10,046 nucleotides of DNA. It comes from an uncultured Anaerolineaceae bacterium. Lineage in GTDB: Bacteria; Chloroflexota; Anaerolineae; Anaerolineales; Anaerolineaceae. The notes below the pieces were generated by a model. The model saw nothing but the letters and a program-made list of their open reading frames with translations. It was not told where the DNA came from and did not search any database. This document shows, piece by piece, positions 1 to 7,468 of this stretch (the first letter of the stretch is position 1; each line of letters begins with the position of its first letter). The position numbers were made by a program, and so were the translations under genes. Where the stretch lies: NCBI GenBank assembly GCA_937894825.1, contig CALCQT010000429.1, positions 1 to 10,046 of the forward strand, given 5' to 3'.

Positions 1-1
1 G

Positions 2-685
2 CTTTTATTGGATGGTAGTCAATGGGGACTTTCCTTCGCTTATGCCGAACAACCCAAACCGGAAGGGCTGGCGCAGGCCTTCCTGATCGGTAAGGGATTC
101 CTGGCTGGCGATTCTGCCTGTCTGGTCTTGGGCGACAACATCTTTTACGGCGCCGACCTTCCTGCCAAGCTGCGCAAGGCTGCCGCGTTGGAGCGAGGCG
201 CGGTTGTGTTCGCTTATGAGGTATCCGACCCTGAGCGCTACGGCGTGGTGGAATTTGACTCAGACGGCAAAGCCATCAGCCTGGAAGAAAAGCCGAAAAA
301 TCCGAAATCCAATTTTGCTGTACCCGGCATCTATTTCTATCACGCAACGGTCAGTGAATACGCTGCGGCGTTGAAACCTTCTTCCCGCGGCGAGCTGGAG
401 ATTACCGATCTGAATCGGGTGTATCTGGATCAGGGGGAGCTATCCGTTCAGGTGCTCGGGCGCGGGGTTGCCTGGCTGGATGCCGGCACGCATGAAAGCC
501 TGCTGCAGGCCAGCCTCTTCGTTCAGGCCATTGAGACCCGTCAGGGACTGCAGATCAGCCTGCCGGATGAGATTGCTTTTCGCATGGGCTTCATCAACGC
601 CGACCAATTGATAAAGCTGGCTGATGAAGCCGGCGATCCCGGTTTGAAGCGGTATCTGAAAAAAGTGGCGGGAAATATTCGTTGA
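2..685 (+). CDS. rmlA: Glucose-1-phosphate thymidylyltransferase, 5' end cut by window
   Basis: This enzyme makes dTDP-glucose from dTTP and glucose-1-phosphate, the first step of dTDP-L-rhamnose synthesis in the cytoplasm. The frame is open from base 2, so the N-terminus lies outside the window; judging by the usual length of about 290 residues, roughly 70-80 residues with the nucleotide-binding start are missing. Visible family motifs are DGSQWGL (from base 11), EGLAQAF, the metal-binding LGDNIFYG (Asp codon 134-136), [24 protein letters not shown] sequence near 280-340, [10 protein letters not shown] and [13 protein letters not shown]. The C-terminus is complete. The residue before DGSQWG is Leu where relatives often have Gly. 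The gene is GC-rich, unlike the downstream glycosyltransferases. No rmlC lies between it and rmlD. Family assignment is secure; the symbol could equally be written rfbA. Confidence 0.95.
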   Translation, partial: LLLDGSQWGLSFAYAEQPKPEGLAQAFLIGKGFLAGDSACLVLGDNIFYGADLPAKLRKAAALERGAVVFAYEVSDPERYGVVEFDSDGKAISLEEKPKNPKSNFAVPGIYFYHATVSEYAAALKPSSRGELEITDLNRVYLDQGELSVQVLGRGVAWLDAGTHESLLQASLFVQAIETRQGLQISLPDEIAFRMGFINADQLIKLADEAGDPGLKRYLKKVAGNIR

Positions 686-726
686 CGCATAAAATATGAA
701 AGCAAGACATGGAAAAGATTTTAATT

Positions 727-764
727 TTGTCATTAATCTCGTATGCGGTCAATAATAATGACAA
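727..764. repeat. 9-bp perfect inverted repeat in the rmlA-rmlD gap
   Basis: TTGTCATTA at 727-735 is mirrored by TAATGACAA at 756-764, with a 20-base spacer. It lies 42 bases after the rmlA stop and upstream of the rmlD promoter. The arms are AT-rich and no good T-run follows directly, so a strong intrinsic terminator is unlikely. A protein-binding operator or a chance palindrome are both possible. Confidence 0.3.
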
Positions 765-791
765 TCAGAATATTTTTCGCTCTGTAAAGAT

Positions 792-821
792 TTGCGAAAC
801 ATTCTGAGGGATTGTTATAAT
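792..821 (+). promoter_or_regulatory. Sigma-70-type promoter for rmlD with extended -10
   Basis: A perfect -10 hexamer TATAAT lies at 816-821, preceded by TG one base upstream (TGT-TATAAT, extended -10). Eighteen bases further up is TTGCGA at 792-797, matching four of six bases of the -35 consensus. Predicted transcription starts near 828, just ahead of a strong ribosome binding site at 843-848. The position argues that rmlD has its own promoter and that the open frame upstream of 855 is not translated. Confidence 0.6.
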
Positions 822-842
822 GCTAAAGGCATAGAAAGCATT

Positions 843-848
843 GGAGGG
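843..848 (+). promoter_or_regulatory. Ribosome binding site that fixes the rmlD TTG start
   Basis: GGAGGG lies six bases before the TTG at 855. It is the strongest Shine-Dalgarno match near the gene. It selects TTG 855 over the longer frame that opens at TTG 792, which would begin inside the promoter. Confidence 0.75.
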
Positions 849-854
849 CAGCTA

Positions 855-1742
855 TTGAAAATTCTATTGATCGGAGAAAAGGGCCAATTGGCCTGGGAAT
901 TGATCCGCACTTTAATGCCGATTGGCGAGGTAATACCGGTCGACTATCCGGCTTTTGATATTACCAATAAAAGTCAGATCGAAGATACCGTATCCGTAAT
1001 TCAGCCGGATTTGGTTATTAACGCCAGCGCGTATACGGACGTTGACGGTGCGGAGAGCGAGCGGGAGCGAGCCATGGCAGTCAATGCTGAGGGGCCCGGG
1101 CGACTGGCGCAAATCTGCCATACCGGCAGAATCCCACTGATCCATTATTCGACTGACTTCGTGTTTGACGGTACCAAGCGAACACCTTATGTGGAGACCG
1201 ATACACCCAACCCGATTAATTTCTATGGGGTGAGCAAACTGAAAGGCGAATTGGCCATTCAGGCTACAACGGATTCATACCTTATTTTTCGACTGGCCTG
1301 GCTTTACTCTGCCCGCGGCAACAATTTTGTCAATAAGTTCCTCGAATGGGCAAAGAAATATGAGACGATCAAAGTTGTTGATGATCAGATTGGCAACCCG
1401 ACTTGGGCCCGCTTCGTTGCTGAGGCGACCACAGCGATATTAGCCCAGTCGCTCTGTTCTGGTGAACCTTTAGTTGATTGGGTACGCCAACGAGCTGGCG
1501 TTTATCATTTGACCAGTGATGGAGAAGCCAGCCGCTATGACTGGGCCTGTAAAATTTGGGAATACGCTTCGAATCGTGAGCAGTTGAGGGTGAAAGAAGT
1601 GTTGCGAGCGAAAAGTATTGATTTTCCAACTCCAGCAGCCCGCCCTGCTTATTCACCATTGGATTGCGAAAAGATTTACTCATCTTTTTCCCTAACTATC
1701 CAAAATTGGATAAATCACCTCAGACATCACCTATTTCAATAA
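855..1742 (+). CDS. rmlD: dTDP-4-dehydrorhamnose reductase, TTG start
   Basis: RmlD reduces dTDP-4-keto-L-rhamnose to dTDP-L-rhamnose with NAD(P)H, the last step of the pathway begun by RmlA. The 295-residue length is normal. It is an extended short-chain dehydrogenase/reductase: a Rossmann GEKGQLAWEL glycine motif at residues 7-16, NASAYTDVD at about 56-64, STDFVFDGT at about 99-107 (carrying the catalytic Thr), the Tyr-x3-Lys pair YGVSK at 124-128, and VVDDQIGNPTWA at about 174-185. The start is chosen at TTG 855 because a GGAGGG site sits six bases upstream and because homology begins with the following KILLIG strand; 63 bases of upstream open frame contain the promoter. Base composition is intermediate between rmlA and the AT-rich genes to the right. 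The next gene starts 24 bases later, suggesting co-transcription. Also called rfbD. Confidence 0.93.
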   Translation: MKILLIGEKGQLAWELIRTLMPIGEVIPVDYPAFDITNKSQIEDTVSVIQPDLVINASAYTDVDGAESERERAMAVNAEGPGRLAQICHTGRIPLIHYSTDFVFDGTKRTPYVETDTPNPINFYGVSKLKGELAIQATTDSYLIFRLAWLYSARGNNFVNKFLEWAKKYETIKVVDDQIGNPTWARFVAEATTAILAQSLCSGEPLVDWVRQRAGVYHLTSDGEASRYDWACKIWEYASNREQLRVKEVLRAKSIDFPTPAARPAYSPLDCEKIYSSFSLTIQNWINHLRHHLFQ

Positions 1743-1766
1743 ACAGAAAGTACTATAGAAAAACAA

Positions 1767-4700
1767 ATGAATATCCTTCAAGAAGAAACTGATACCTTTA
1801 TGAATATTTGTCTAGCCTTTGATGAGAAATATGCAGAGCCGGCTTGTGTGCTGATAACGTCTATTCTTTGGAATTCAGCAGATTCAGATTCGTTCAGCTT
1901 CTTTATTTTTGATGGTGGAATCACAGATCGTAGTAAAAAGAAAGTTGAAAGGCTTAAAAAGATAAAGGATTTCCGTCTTAAATTTATTAACGTTTCTCAA
2001 GACACTTTCGGCGATTTTCCAACGACACCTGGGACACACTTTGCTTTAGTAAATTACTATCGGTTATTAATCCCATCCGTTTTGCCTGAAATCGACAAAG
2101 CTTTATATTTGGATACTGACATAATCGTTGAAAAAAGCCTCGCAGAACTTTATGAAACTGACATAACAGATTTCTTCCTTGGTGGTGTTGTGAGTAAAAC
2201 CTCAGAGAATAATAAAAAAAGGTTAGGATTGCCAGCATCAAGTTCTTATATTAATTCTGGTGTGTTACTTTTTAATATAAAGAAATGGCGAAATAGTGAT
2301 ATCGAAAACGAATTATTTCGTTTTATAAGAGAGTCTAACCCGGAATTATTGTTGAATATGGATCAGGATGCAATTAATTCCGTATTATATGATTCAATTT
2401 TTTATCTTGACCTAAAATGGAATGTGGAGATTCGAACTGATATTGGCCACCCCCGTATTGATGATGATCTATTACATGAAGCTCATGTTATTCACTATAT
2501 CAGTTCAGACAAGCCTTGGATGGAAAACACAAAACAGGATGTTACGCTTTACAATCACTATAGAAAAATTACCAATGAGTATGTATTACCGAAAAACAAT
2601 TATGATCTTGACTTTATAGAAGAAATTACTGTTAACAGATTTGATTTTAATTTGTTTTCAGCGCCTGACTATAGCTGGAAGTATACAGAAATTGTCTTTG
2701 AAGAGATGAGTGCTTTACTGATAAGACAATTGGCAAAAGGCGCAGGTACTTTTATCGATGTGGGTGCTCATTACGGGTTTTATTCGGTTTTAGTTGGGAA
2801 ATCAAACCCGGATACGAAAATATATGCATTTGAGCCAATTCCAGAAAACTTCGAAGTATTGCGGAGAAATTTAGACCTCAATAATATTTCAGCTGACATT
2901 GCTATGCAGACTGTTTCAAATGTTGAAGGAACTTTCAATTTCCAGGTTTCGGAGCAGTCCAGTCAATCTGGGTTCATCGCTAATCCGGATGAAAAAATAA
3001 TTAAAACAATAGAAGTTGAATCTGTAAGTTTAGATCATCACTTTCCTAGCTCTTTGGAAGGCTCTATTTTAGTTAAGATTGATACTGAAGGGCACGAGTT
3101 CAAAGTTTTGCAAGGAATGGAAAAGTTCATACAAAACAATAATGTCAGCTTGTTAATTAAATTTAATCCAAATTGCCTGCAAGTAAATGATATTGACCCT
3201 CAAGCGTTTCTTGAGTATATAGACTATATCGGTTTTGATATTTTTGTTGTCCAGGATGTTGAAATGAAATATATAAAATTCATGGAATCATCCACATGGC
3301 AATCTATAACGGGAGAAAGAACCTATCGGAACTTGTATTGTGTAAAAAAAGAAAAATCGTTGAATTTATGTTTTTTTTCGCATTCATCCGGTCTGGCAGG
3401 TGCCGAAAGGTCCTTGCTTGAATTGGTCGCGAGTCTTATATCGCATTTTGGATCTATATGTACAGTTATTTTACCCTATGAAGGACCAAGTAAAGATTAC
3501 CTTTTGAATGTCGGAGCTTCGGTAATAATATGTCCTTACCACCAATGGGTATCAGATACGGAATACTCTAGAACTCAAGTTGACCAATCCGTTGAAACAA
3601 GCCTGACGAATATTAAACATTTGTTCCCGGACCTCAACTCAATAAATCCAGATGTAATTATTTCAAATACGATCGTTGTTCCTTGGGGGGCATATATAGC
3701 GAATCTGTTAAATACTCCTCATATTTGGTGGATTAAAGAATTTGGAATCTTAGACCATCAATTTCGTTTCTTCTATACTTTTCGGGAGATTCTGGATGTT
3801 GTATTTTATGCATCAGACTATATCGTTGTAGCTTCTGAAGCAGTTTACAGACAATTTTATTCTGCTTTACCTGCTGAAAAGTGTTCTGTAGCATATAATT
3901 TAGTTACTCCACCGAATGAAGTAAGTAATGATCGAACTTTTTATACTTATTCGAAAGCGCTGAAATTAATTATTTCAGGTAGTCTGATTTACACGAAAGG
4001 TCAGGACGACGCAGTCAACGCGGTTTTAAAATTGACCGAGCTGGGGTACGATGTCGAATTGTCTATTCTTGGAGATACTCGAACTCCTTTTGCCCAAAAA
4101 TTGATAGAATTTGTAAAAGAAGCAAAAATTGATAATCGAATTCATTTTTGGGGATCAATGGATAATATATGGCCGATTTTAACACAATCCGATGTCGCTT
4201 TAGTTTGTTCAAAAAATGAAGCCTTTGGTCGTGTAACAGCAGAAGCCATGCTGCTTTCCAAACCTGTGATTGGGACGAATACTGGAGGAACTGCGGAATT
4301 AGTCCAAGACGGTTATTCAGGCTTATTGTATACGCCGGAGAATGTTGACGAACTGGTGAATAAAATAATTTATTTTGTTGAAAACAAAGAGAAAGTCCGG
4401 GAATTTGGAGAAAATGCCAGAGAGGAAATTGAAAAAAAGTTAAAAGAAAGACCTGTCGATAAAATAATATATCAAAAGGCAATCGACTTAAAAAATTCCC
4501 TAAACTTAATGGTTGAAAACAATTATATTCTCAATTCTTTTTCAAGGCGCTATATCTTACAAAATATAAGCCAGGAAAATAAGTTGCAGGAGATGGATGC
4601 TCATTTGAAAGCGCAAGTTCAAACTATCCAGACATGCAGTGAACAAGCGACCGAACGGGGACAAATCATTCGGACCCTAGACGAACAGGTAGCGAGGCAA

Positions 4701-4961
4701 GAGAAAACCATCCAGATGCTCAATGAACAAGCAACTGAACGGGATCAAACTATCCAGACCCTCAATAAGCAGGTAGCCGAACAGGGTCAAACTATTCAGA
4801 TACTCAACGAGCAAGCGACCGAACGGAAGCAAACTATCCAGAGCCTCAATGAGCAAGCAACCGAACGAAATCAGGAAATTGTCGGATACCTGCTTAGCAA
4901 AAGCTGGCGTATCACCAGACCGTTTCGAAAGATAGGCAAAGCCATAAGAAGGCAAAAATGA
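1767..4961 (+). CDS. Multi-domain GT8 - FkbM methyltransferase - GT4 protein with coiled-coil tail
   Basis: This 1064-aa protein appears to carry three enzymes. Residues 12-275 form a GT8 (retaining, GT-A) transferase, with the DTD metal motif at 116-118, INSGVLLFN at 162-170, MDQD at 198-201 and HYISSDKPW at 243-251. Residues about 310-525 form an FkbM-type SAM methyltransferase: FIDVGAHYGFYS at 329-340, AFEP at 354-357, KIDTEGHEFKVLQG at 437-450. Residues about 532-905 form a GT-B, GT4-like transferase, with GAERSL at 545-550, a sugar-nucleotide EX7E pair at Glu818 and Glu826, and NTGGTAELV at 838-846. Six 14-aa coiled-coil repeats occupy 953-1036, then a basic SKSWRITRPFRK tail. There is no signal peptide or clear membrane span, so a cytoplasmic, membrane-associated glycan assembly role is inferred. 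Donor and acceptor sugars are unknown. ATG 1767 has a weak ribosome site; ATG 1800, giving the canonical GT8 start MNICLAFD, is an equally good start. The stop overlaps the next start (ATGA). Confidence 0.88.
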   Translation: MNILQEETDTFMNICLAFDEKYAEPACVLITSILWNSADSDSFSFFIFDGGITDRSKKKVERLKKIKDFRLKFINVSQDTFGDFPTTPGTHFALVNYYRLLIPSVLPEIDKALYLDTDIIVEKSLAELYETDITDFFLGGVVSKTSENNKKRLGLPASSSYINSGVLLFNIKKWRNSDIENELFRFIRESNPELLLNMDQDAINSVLYDSIFYLDLKWNVEIRTDIGHPRIDDDLLHEAHVIHYISSDKPWMENTKQDVTLYNHYRKITNEYVLPKNNYDLDFIEEITVNRFDFNLFSAPDYSWKYTEIVFEEMSALLIRQLAKGAGTFIDVGAHYGFYSVLVGKSNPDTKIYAFEPIPENFEVLRRNLDLNNISADIAMQTVSNVEGTFNFQVSEQSSQSGFIANPDEKIIKTIEVESVSLDHHFPSSLEGSILVKIDTEGHEFKVLQGMEKFIQNNNVSLLIKFNPNCLQVNDIDPQAFLEYIDYIGFDIFVVQDVEMKYIKFMESSTWQSITGERTYRNLYCVKKEKSLNLCFFSHSSGLAGAERSLLELVASLISHFGSICTVILPYEGPSKDYLLNVGASVIICPYHQWVSDTEYSRTQVDQSVETSLTNIKHLFPDLNSINPDVIISNTIVVPWGAYIANLLNTPHIWWIKEFGILDHQFRFFYTFREILDVVFYASDYIVVASEAVYRQFYSALPAEKCSVAYNLVTPPNEVSNDRTFYTYSKALKLIISGSLIYTKGQDDAVNAVLKLTELGYDVELSILGDTRTPFAQKLIEFVKEAKIDNRIHFWGSMDNIWPILTQSDVALVCSKNEAFGRVTAEAMLLSKPVIGTNTGGTAELVQDGYSGLLYTPENVDELVNKIIYFVENKEKVREFGENAREEIEKKLKERPVDKIIYQKAIDLKNSLNLMVENNYILNSFSRRYILQNISQENKLQEMDAHLKAQVQTIQTCSEQATERGQIIRTLDEQVARQEKTIQMLNEQATERDQTIQTLNKQVAEQGQTIQILNEQATERKQTIQSLNEQATERNQEIVGYLLSKSWRITRPFRKIGKAIRRQK
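4623..4874 (+). repeat. Six in-frame 42-bp repeats encoding a coiled coil
   Basis: Six consecutive 42-bp units encode 14-residue, two-heptad repeats of the form TIQTLNEQATERDQ. The hydrophobic Ile, Leu and Ala/Val at unit positions 2, 5 and 9 fit an a/d coiled-coil pattern. Units 1, 3, 5 and 6 have the QATER form, while units 2 and 4 have QVARQ or QVAEQ, hinting at an older 28-residue doubled unit. The DNA copies are diverged from one another, so the array is not freshly duplicated, and it stays exactly in frame. Confidence 0.85.
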
Positions 4962-7360
4962 GTCAGAAACAAGAAGAATATAATCTCATCAAAAAAAGTG
5001 GTCTCTTTGACCAAGCTTATTACCTTATACAATCCATATCTGCGCGAAAAGCAGACATGGATCCACTAAAACATTTCATCCAATATGGATGGAAAGAAGG
5101 GAGAAACCCATCCCCACTATTTGATACAAAGTATTACCTGGACATGAATCCGGATGTCAAAAATGCGAATATCAATCCATTAATTCATTTTATCAACTTT
5201 GGATGGAAAGAAGGGAGAAACCCATCCCCACTATTTGATACAAAATATTACCTGGACATGAATCCGGATGTCAAAAATGCGAATATCAATCCATTAATTC
5301 ATTCTATCGACTTTGGGTGGAAAGAAGACAGCCATTGTCTTCTCCCAAAAGACCGCATCAAAAATCAGGTGAATAAAATAAGTTCTTATAACCCAAAAGT
5401 GTCTGTTATTGTGCCTAATTATAATCACGCTATTTATTTAGAGGAACGGTTAGCGTCAATTTATCACCAGTCATATATGAATTATGAAGTAATTCTTCTT
5501 GACGACTGCTCAAAAGACCAAAGCAGAAAAATATTAATGGATTATCAAAAGCAATATCCAAAAATTACTCAATGTATATTTAATGAATCAAATTCTGGGT
5601 CCACATTTGCACAATGGAAAAAAGGAATAGAAAACGCAACAGGTGAATTAATATGGATTGCCGAAAGTGACGATTTTTGCGATTTAGATTTTTTGGAAAA
5701 ATTAATACCTTTTTTTTCAGATGAAACGGTTTTATTGGGTTATTCCCACTCAGTATTTATAGATGAAGATGGCCAAAAGAATACTTTTGCTTTTGAACAC
5801 TATTTATCGGACATTGATCGACATAAATGGGATTCGTCTTATATTAATACAGCGCACAATGAAGTTATTTCATCACTTGGGTTGAAAAACACAATTCCGA
5901 ATGTAAGTAGTGTCGTTTTCAGGCGCCCCAAAGGGATTATCGCTATATTAAACAATCCCGAATGGTTGAAAATGAAAGTCTGTGGAGATTGGCTCTTTTA
6001 CCTTAATTTCATACGAGGAGGAAGAATTGCATATTGCAGAGAAACCAATAATTATTATCGCATATATCAAACTAGTTCTTCAAAAAAAACACATACACAA
6101 GACATTTATTATAAGGAGCACGAAACTGTTGCTTGCGCGATTGCAACATTATATAATGTTTCACCAGAATTGCTTTCTAAGAATTATCAATTGCTTCAAG
6201 ATTTCTATTGCCATACGGTGAAGGATCACACTAACCATCATTTCTCACAACTATTCAATTTTGATAAAGTTATAAATTGCAGAAAAAACCGAACCCCGAA
6301 CATACTTATGGGTGTTTATGCTTTCGCTTTTGGGGGTGGGGAAGTATTTCCCATTCAATTGGCTAACGCTTTAAAAGAAAAAGGCAATAGCATTATTGTT
6401 TTAGCTGGAAACTTTGAACCAATAAATCCCCAAATGAGAAAAATGCTATATCCAGATATTCCTGTTGTTAATTATGATTCGTCAATAGATCTCGATGCGT
6501 TGATTAATGAGTATGGAATTGAAATAACACATTCTCATCATGCAAGCATGGATCGATTATTGTCAACTGTTAGAACAAAACACGTAATAACTATGCATGG
6601 AATGTATGAAATGATGAAAGATTTCCCCAACGATATCAAAGATTTTATGGATAAAATTGATCATTGGTTTTATACAGCAGACAAAAACATTATTCCTTTT
6701 AAAAAGTTTAAGCTTTTTGACCAAAAGAAATTTACAAAAATCAACAACGGAATGCCTGTTCCAAATATCGACAAAATTGATCTTGAGGAATTTTGTATAC
6801 CTAGCGATGCATTCATTGTGTGCCTAGCAACCAGGGCCCTTTATGATAAAGGGTGGTTCGAAGCAATAGAAGCAATAAGAATGGCGAGAGAAACAACAAA
6901 CAAAAATATTCATTTATTGCTTATTGGAGAAGGCCCTGTTTTTGATCTATTAAAAGAAACAAATATTCCTAGTTACATACATTTACTTGGGTACAGATCA
7001 AATCTTGCCGATTATTTCTCAGTCTCACATTTGGGATTTCTTCCTACTTATTTTAAAGGCGAAAGTTTTCCTTTAGTGATGATAGAATGTTTTATGGCGG
7101 GAATCCCGATTATAGCTAGTAATATAGGTGAAATATCGGCAATGATGACAATCGATGGGCAGCTATACGGGGGAGCTTTAATCGATCTCCATGCTGGTAA
7201 AGTGGAATCAGACGATCTAGCTTTAGCTTTAATCAAAATGGTCAATAATGAAGAGTATTATCAAGAATGTGTTAACTCAGTTAAACGATTGAAAAACAAG
7301 TTTGATCTTGCCAAGATTGCTGAAAAGTATTCTGAAGTTTACGTAAAAGTATGCAAATGA
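4958..7360 (+). CDS. Two-domain GT2 - GT4 glycosyltransferase with N-terminal NPDV/GWKEGR repeats
   Basis: This 800-aa protein probably adds two sugars to a surface glycan. Three 38-residue repeats fill residues 16-129 (YYL..NPDV..., PL.HFI.FGWKEGRNPSP), a unit known at the ends of many bacterial glycosyltransferases but of uncertain role. Residues about 146-375 form a GT2 (GT-A) domain: VSVIVPNYNH at 148-157, LLDDCSKD at 180-187, the metal-binding ESDD at 236-239, and GDW at 343-345. Residues about 446-800 form a GT4 (GT-B) domain: FGGGE at 458-462, THSHHA at 524-529, NNGMPVP at 596-602, TRALYDKG at 625-632, LIGEGP at 655-660, and the EX7E pair Glu702/Glu710. No signal peptide or membrane span is evident, so it should act on the cytoplasmic face. 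The ATG overlaps the preceding stop by four bases and has AAGAAGG at 4946-4952, so it is translationally coupled. Sugar specificity cannot be read from the sequence. Confidence 0.88.
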   Translation: MSQKQEEYNLIKKSGLFDQAYYLIQSISARKADMDPLKHFIQYGWKEGRNPSPLFDTKYYLDMNPDVKNANINPLIHFINFGWKEGRNPSPLFDTKYYLDMNPDVKNANINPLIHSIDFGWKEDSHCLLPKDRIKNQVNKISSYNPKVSVIVPNYNHAIYLEERLASIYHQSYMNYEVILLDDCSKDQSRKILMDYQKQYPKITQCIFNESNSGSTFAQWKKGIENATGELIWIAESDDFCDLDFLEKLIPFFSDETVLLGYSHSVFIDEDGQKNTFAFEHYLSDIDRHKWDSSYINTAHNEVISSLGLKNTIPNVSSVVFRRPKGIIAILNNPEWLKMKVCGDWLFYLNFIRGGRIAYCRETNNYYRIYQTSSSKKTHTQDIYYKEHETVACAIATLYNVSPELLSKNYQLLQDFYCHTVKDHTNHHFSQLFNFDKVINCRKNRTPNILMGVYAFAFGGGEVFPIQLANALKEKGNSIIVLAGNFEPINPQMRKMLYPDIPVVNYDSSIDLDALINEYGIEITHSHHASMDRLLSTVRTKHVITMHGMYEMMKDFPNDIKDFMDKIDHWFYTADKNIIPFKKFKLFDQKKFTKINNGMPVPNIDKIDLEEFCIPSDAFIVCLATRALYDKGWFEAIEAIRMARETTNKNIHLLLIGEGPVFDLLKETNIPSYIHLLGYRSNLADYFSVSHLGFLPTYFKGESFPLVMIECFMAGIPIIASNIGEISAMMTIDGQLYGGALIDLHAGKVESDDLALALIKMVNNEEYYQECVNSVKRLKNKFDLAKIAEKYSEVYVKVCK
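5087..5314 (+). repeat. Near-perfect tandem 114-bp direct repeat within the GT2-GT4 gene
   Basis: Bases 5087-5200 and 5201-5314 are adjacent direct copies differing at only three of 114 positions (one of them silent, a Lys codon). Each encodes one 38-residue NPDV/GWKEGR unit. The first unit of the protein (5003-5116 in coding phase) and the end of the third are much more diverged. The pattern indicates a recent in-frame tandem duplication, likely by slippage or unequal recombination. Confidence 0.92.
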
Positions 7361-7468
7361 ACGGATTGAAATATTATTGTCTTTTAATATAAACATTTCA
7401 GTTTTTATTGGCAACATACTCAATAAATGATTATTATTTATTTTTTATATTATTAACAAGGAAAATTT
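7361..7468 (+). promoter_or_regulatory. AT-rich intergenic gap with candidate promoter
   Basis: This 108-bp gap separates the coupled glycosyltransferase pair from the epimerase. It contains TTGAAA at 7366-7371 and TATAAA at 7388-7393, 16 bases apart, each matching five of six consensus bases. A weak AT-only hairpin (AATAAAT at 7422-7428 with ATTTATT at 7436-7442) runs into six Ts and might slow polymerase, but contains no GC pairs. AAGGA at 7458-7462 is a good ribosome site six bases before the next ATG. In such AT-rich DNA the promoter match could be chance. Confidence 0.4.

Noticed and set aside
440..733. 97-codon minus-strand frame over the rmlA end
   Set aside because: It lies opposite well-conserved RmlA sequence and has no recognisable domain or ribosome site.
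792..854. Longer rmlD reading frame starting at TTG 792
   Set aside because: It would place the start inside the -35 element; it has no ribosome site, and family homology begins only after 855.
4677..4955. 92-codon frame on the minus strand
   Set aside because: It is the antisense shadow of the coiled-coil repeats; its repetitive LLIE/LFGYL pattern simply mirrors the 42-bp units.
4623..5344. CRISPR-like or minisatellite array
   Set aside because: The units are contiguous, have no unique spacers, and stay in frame inside two protein-coding genes.
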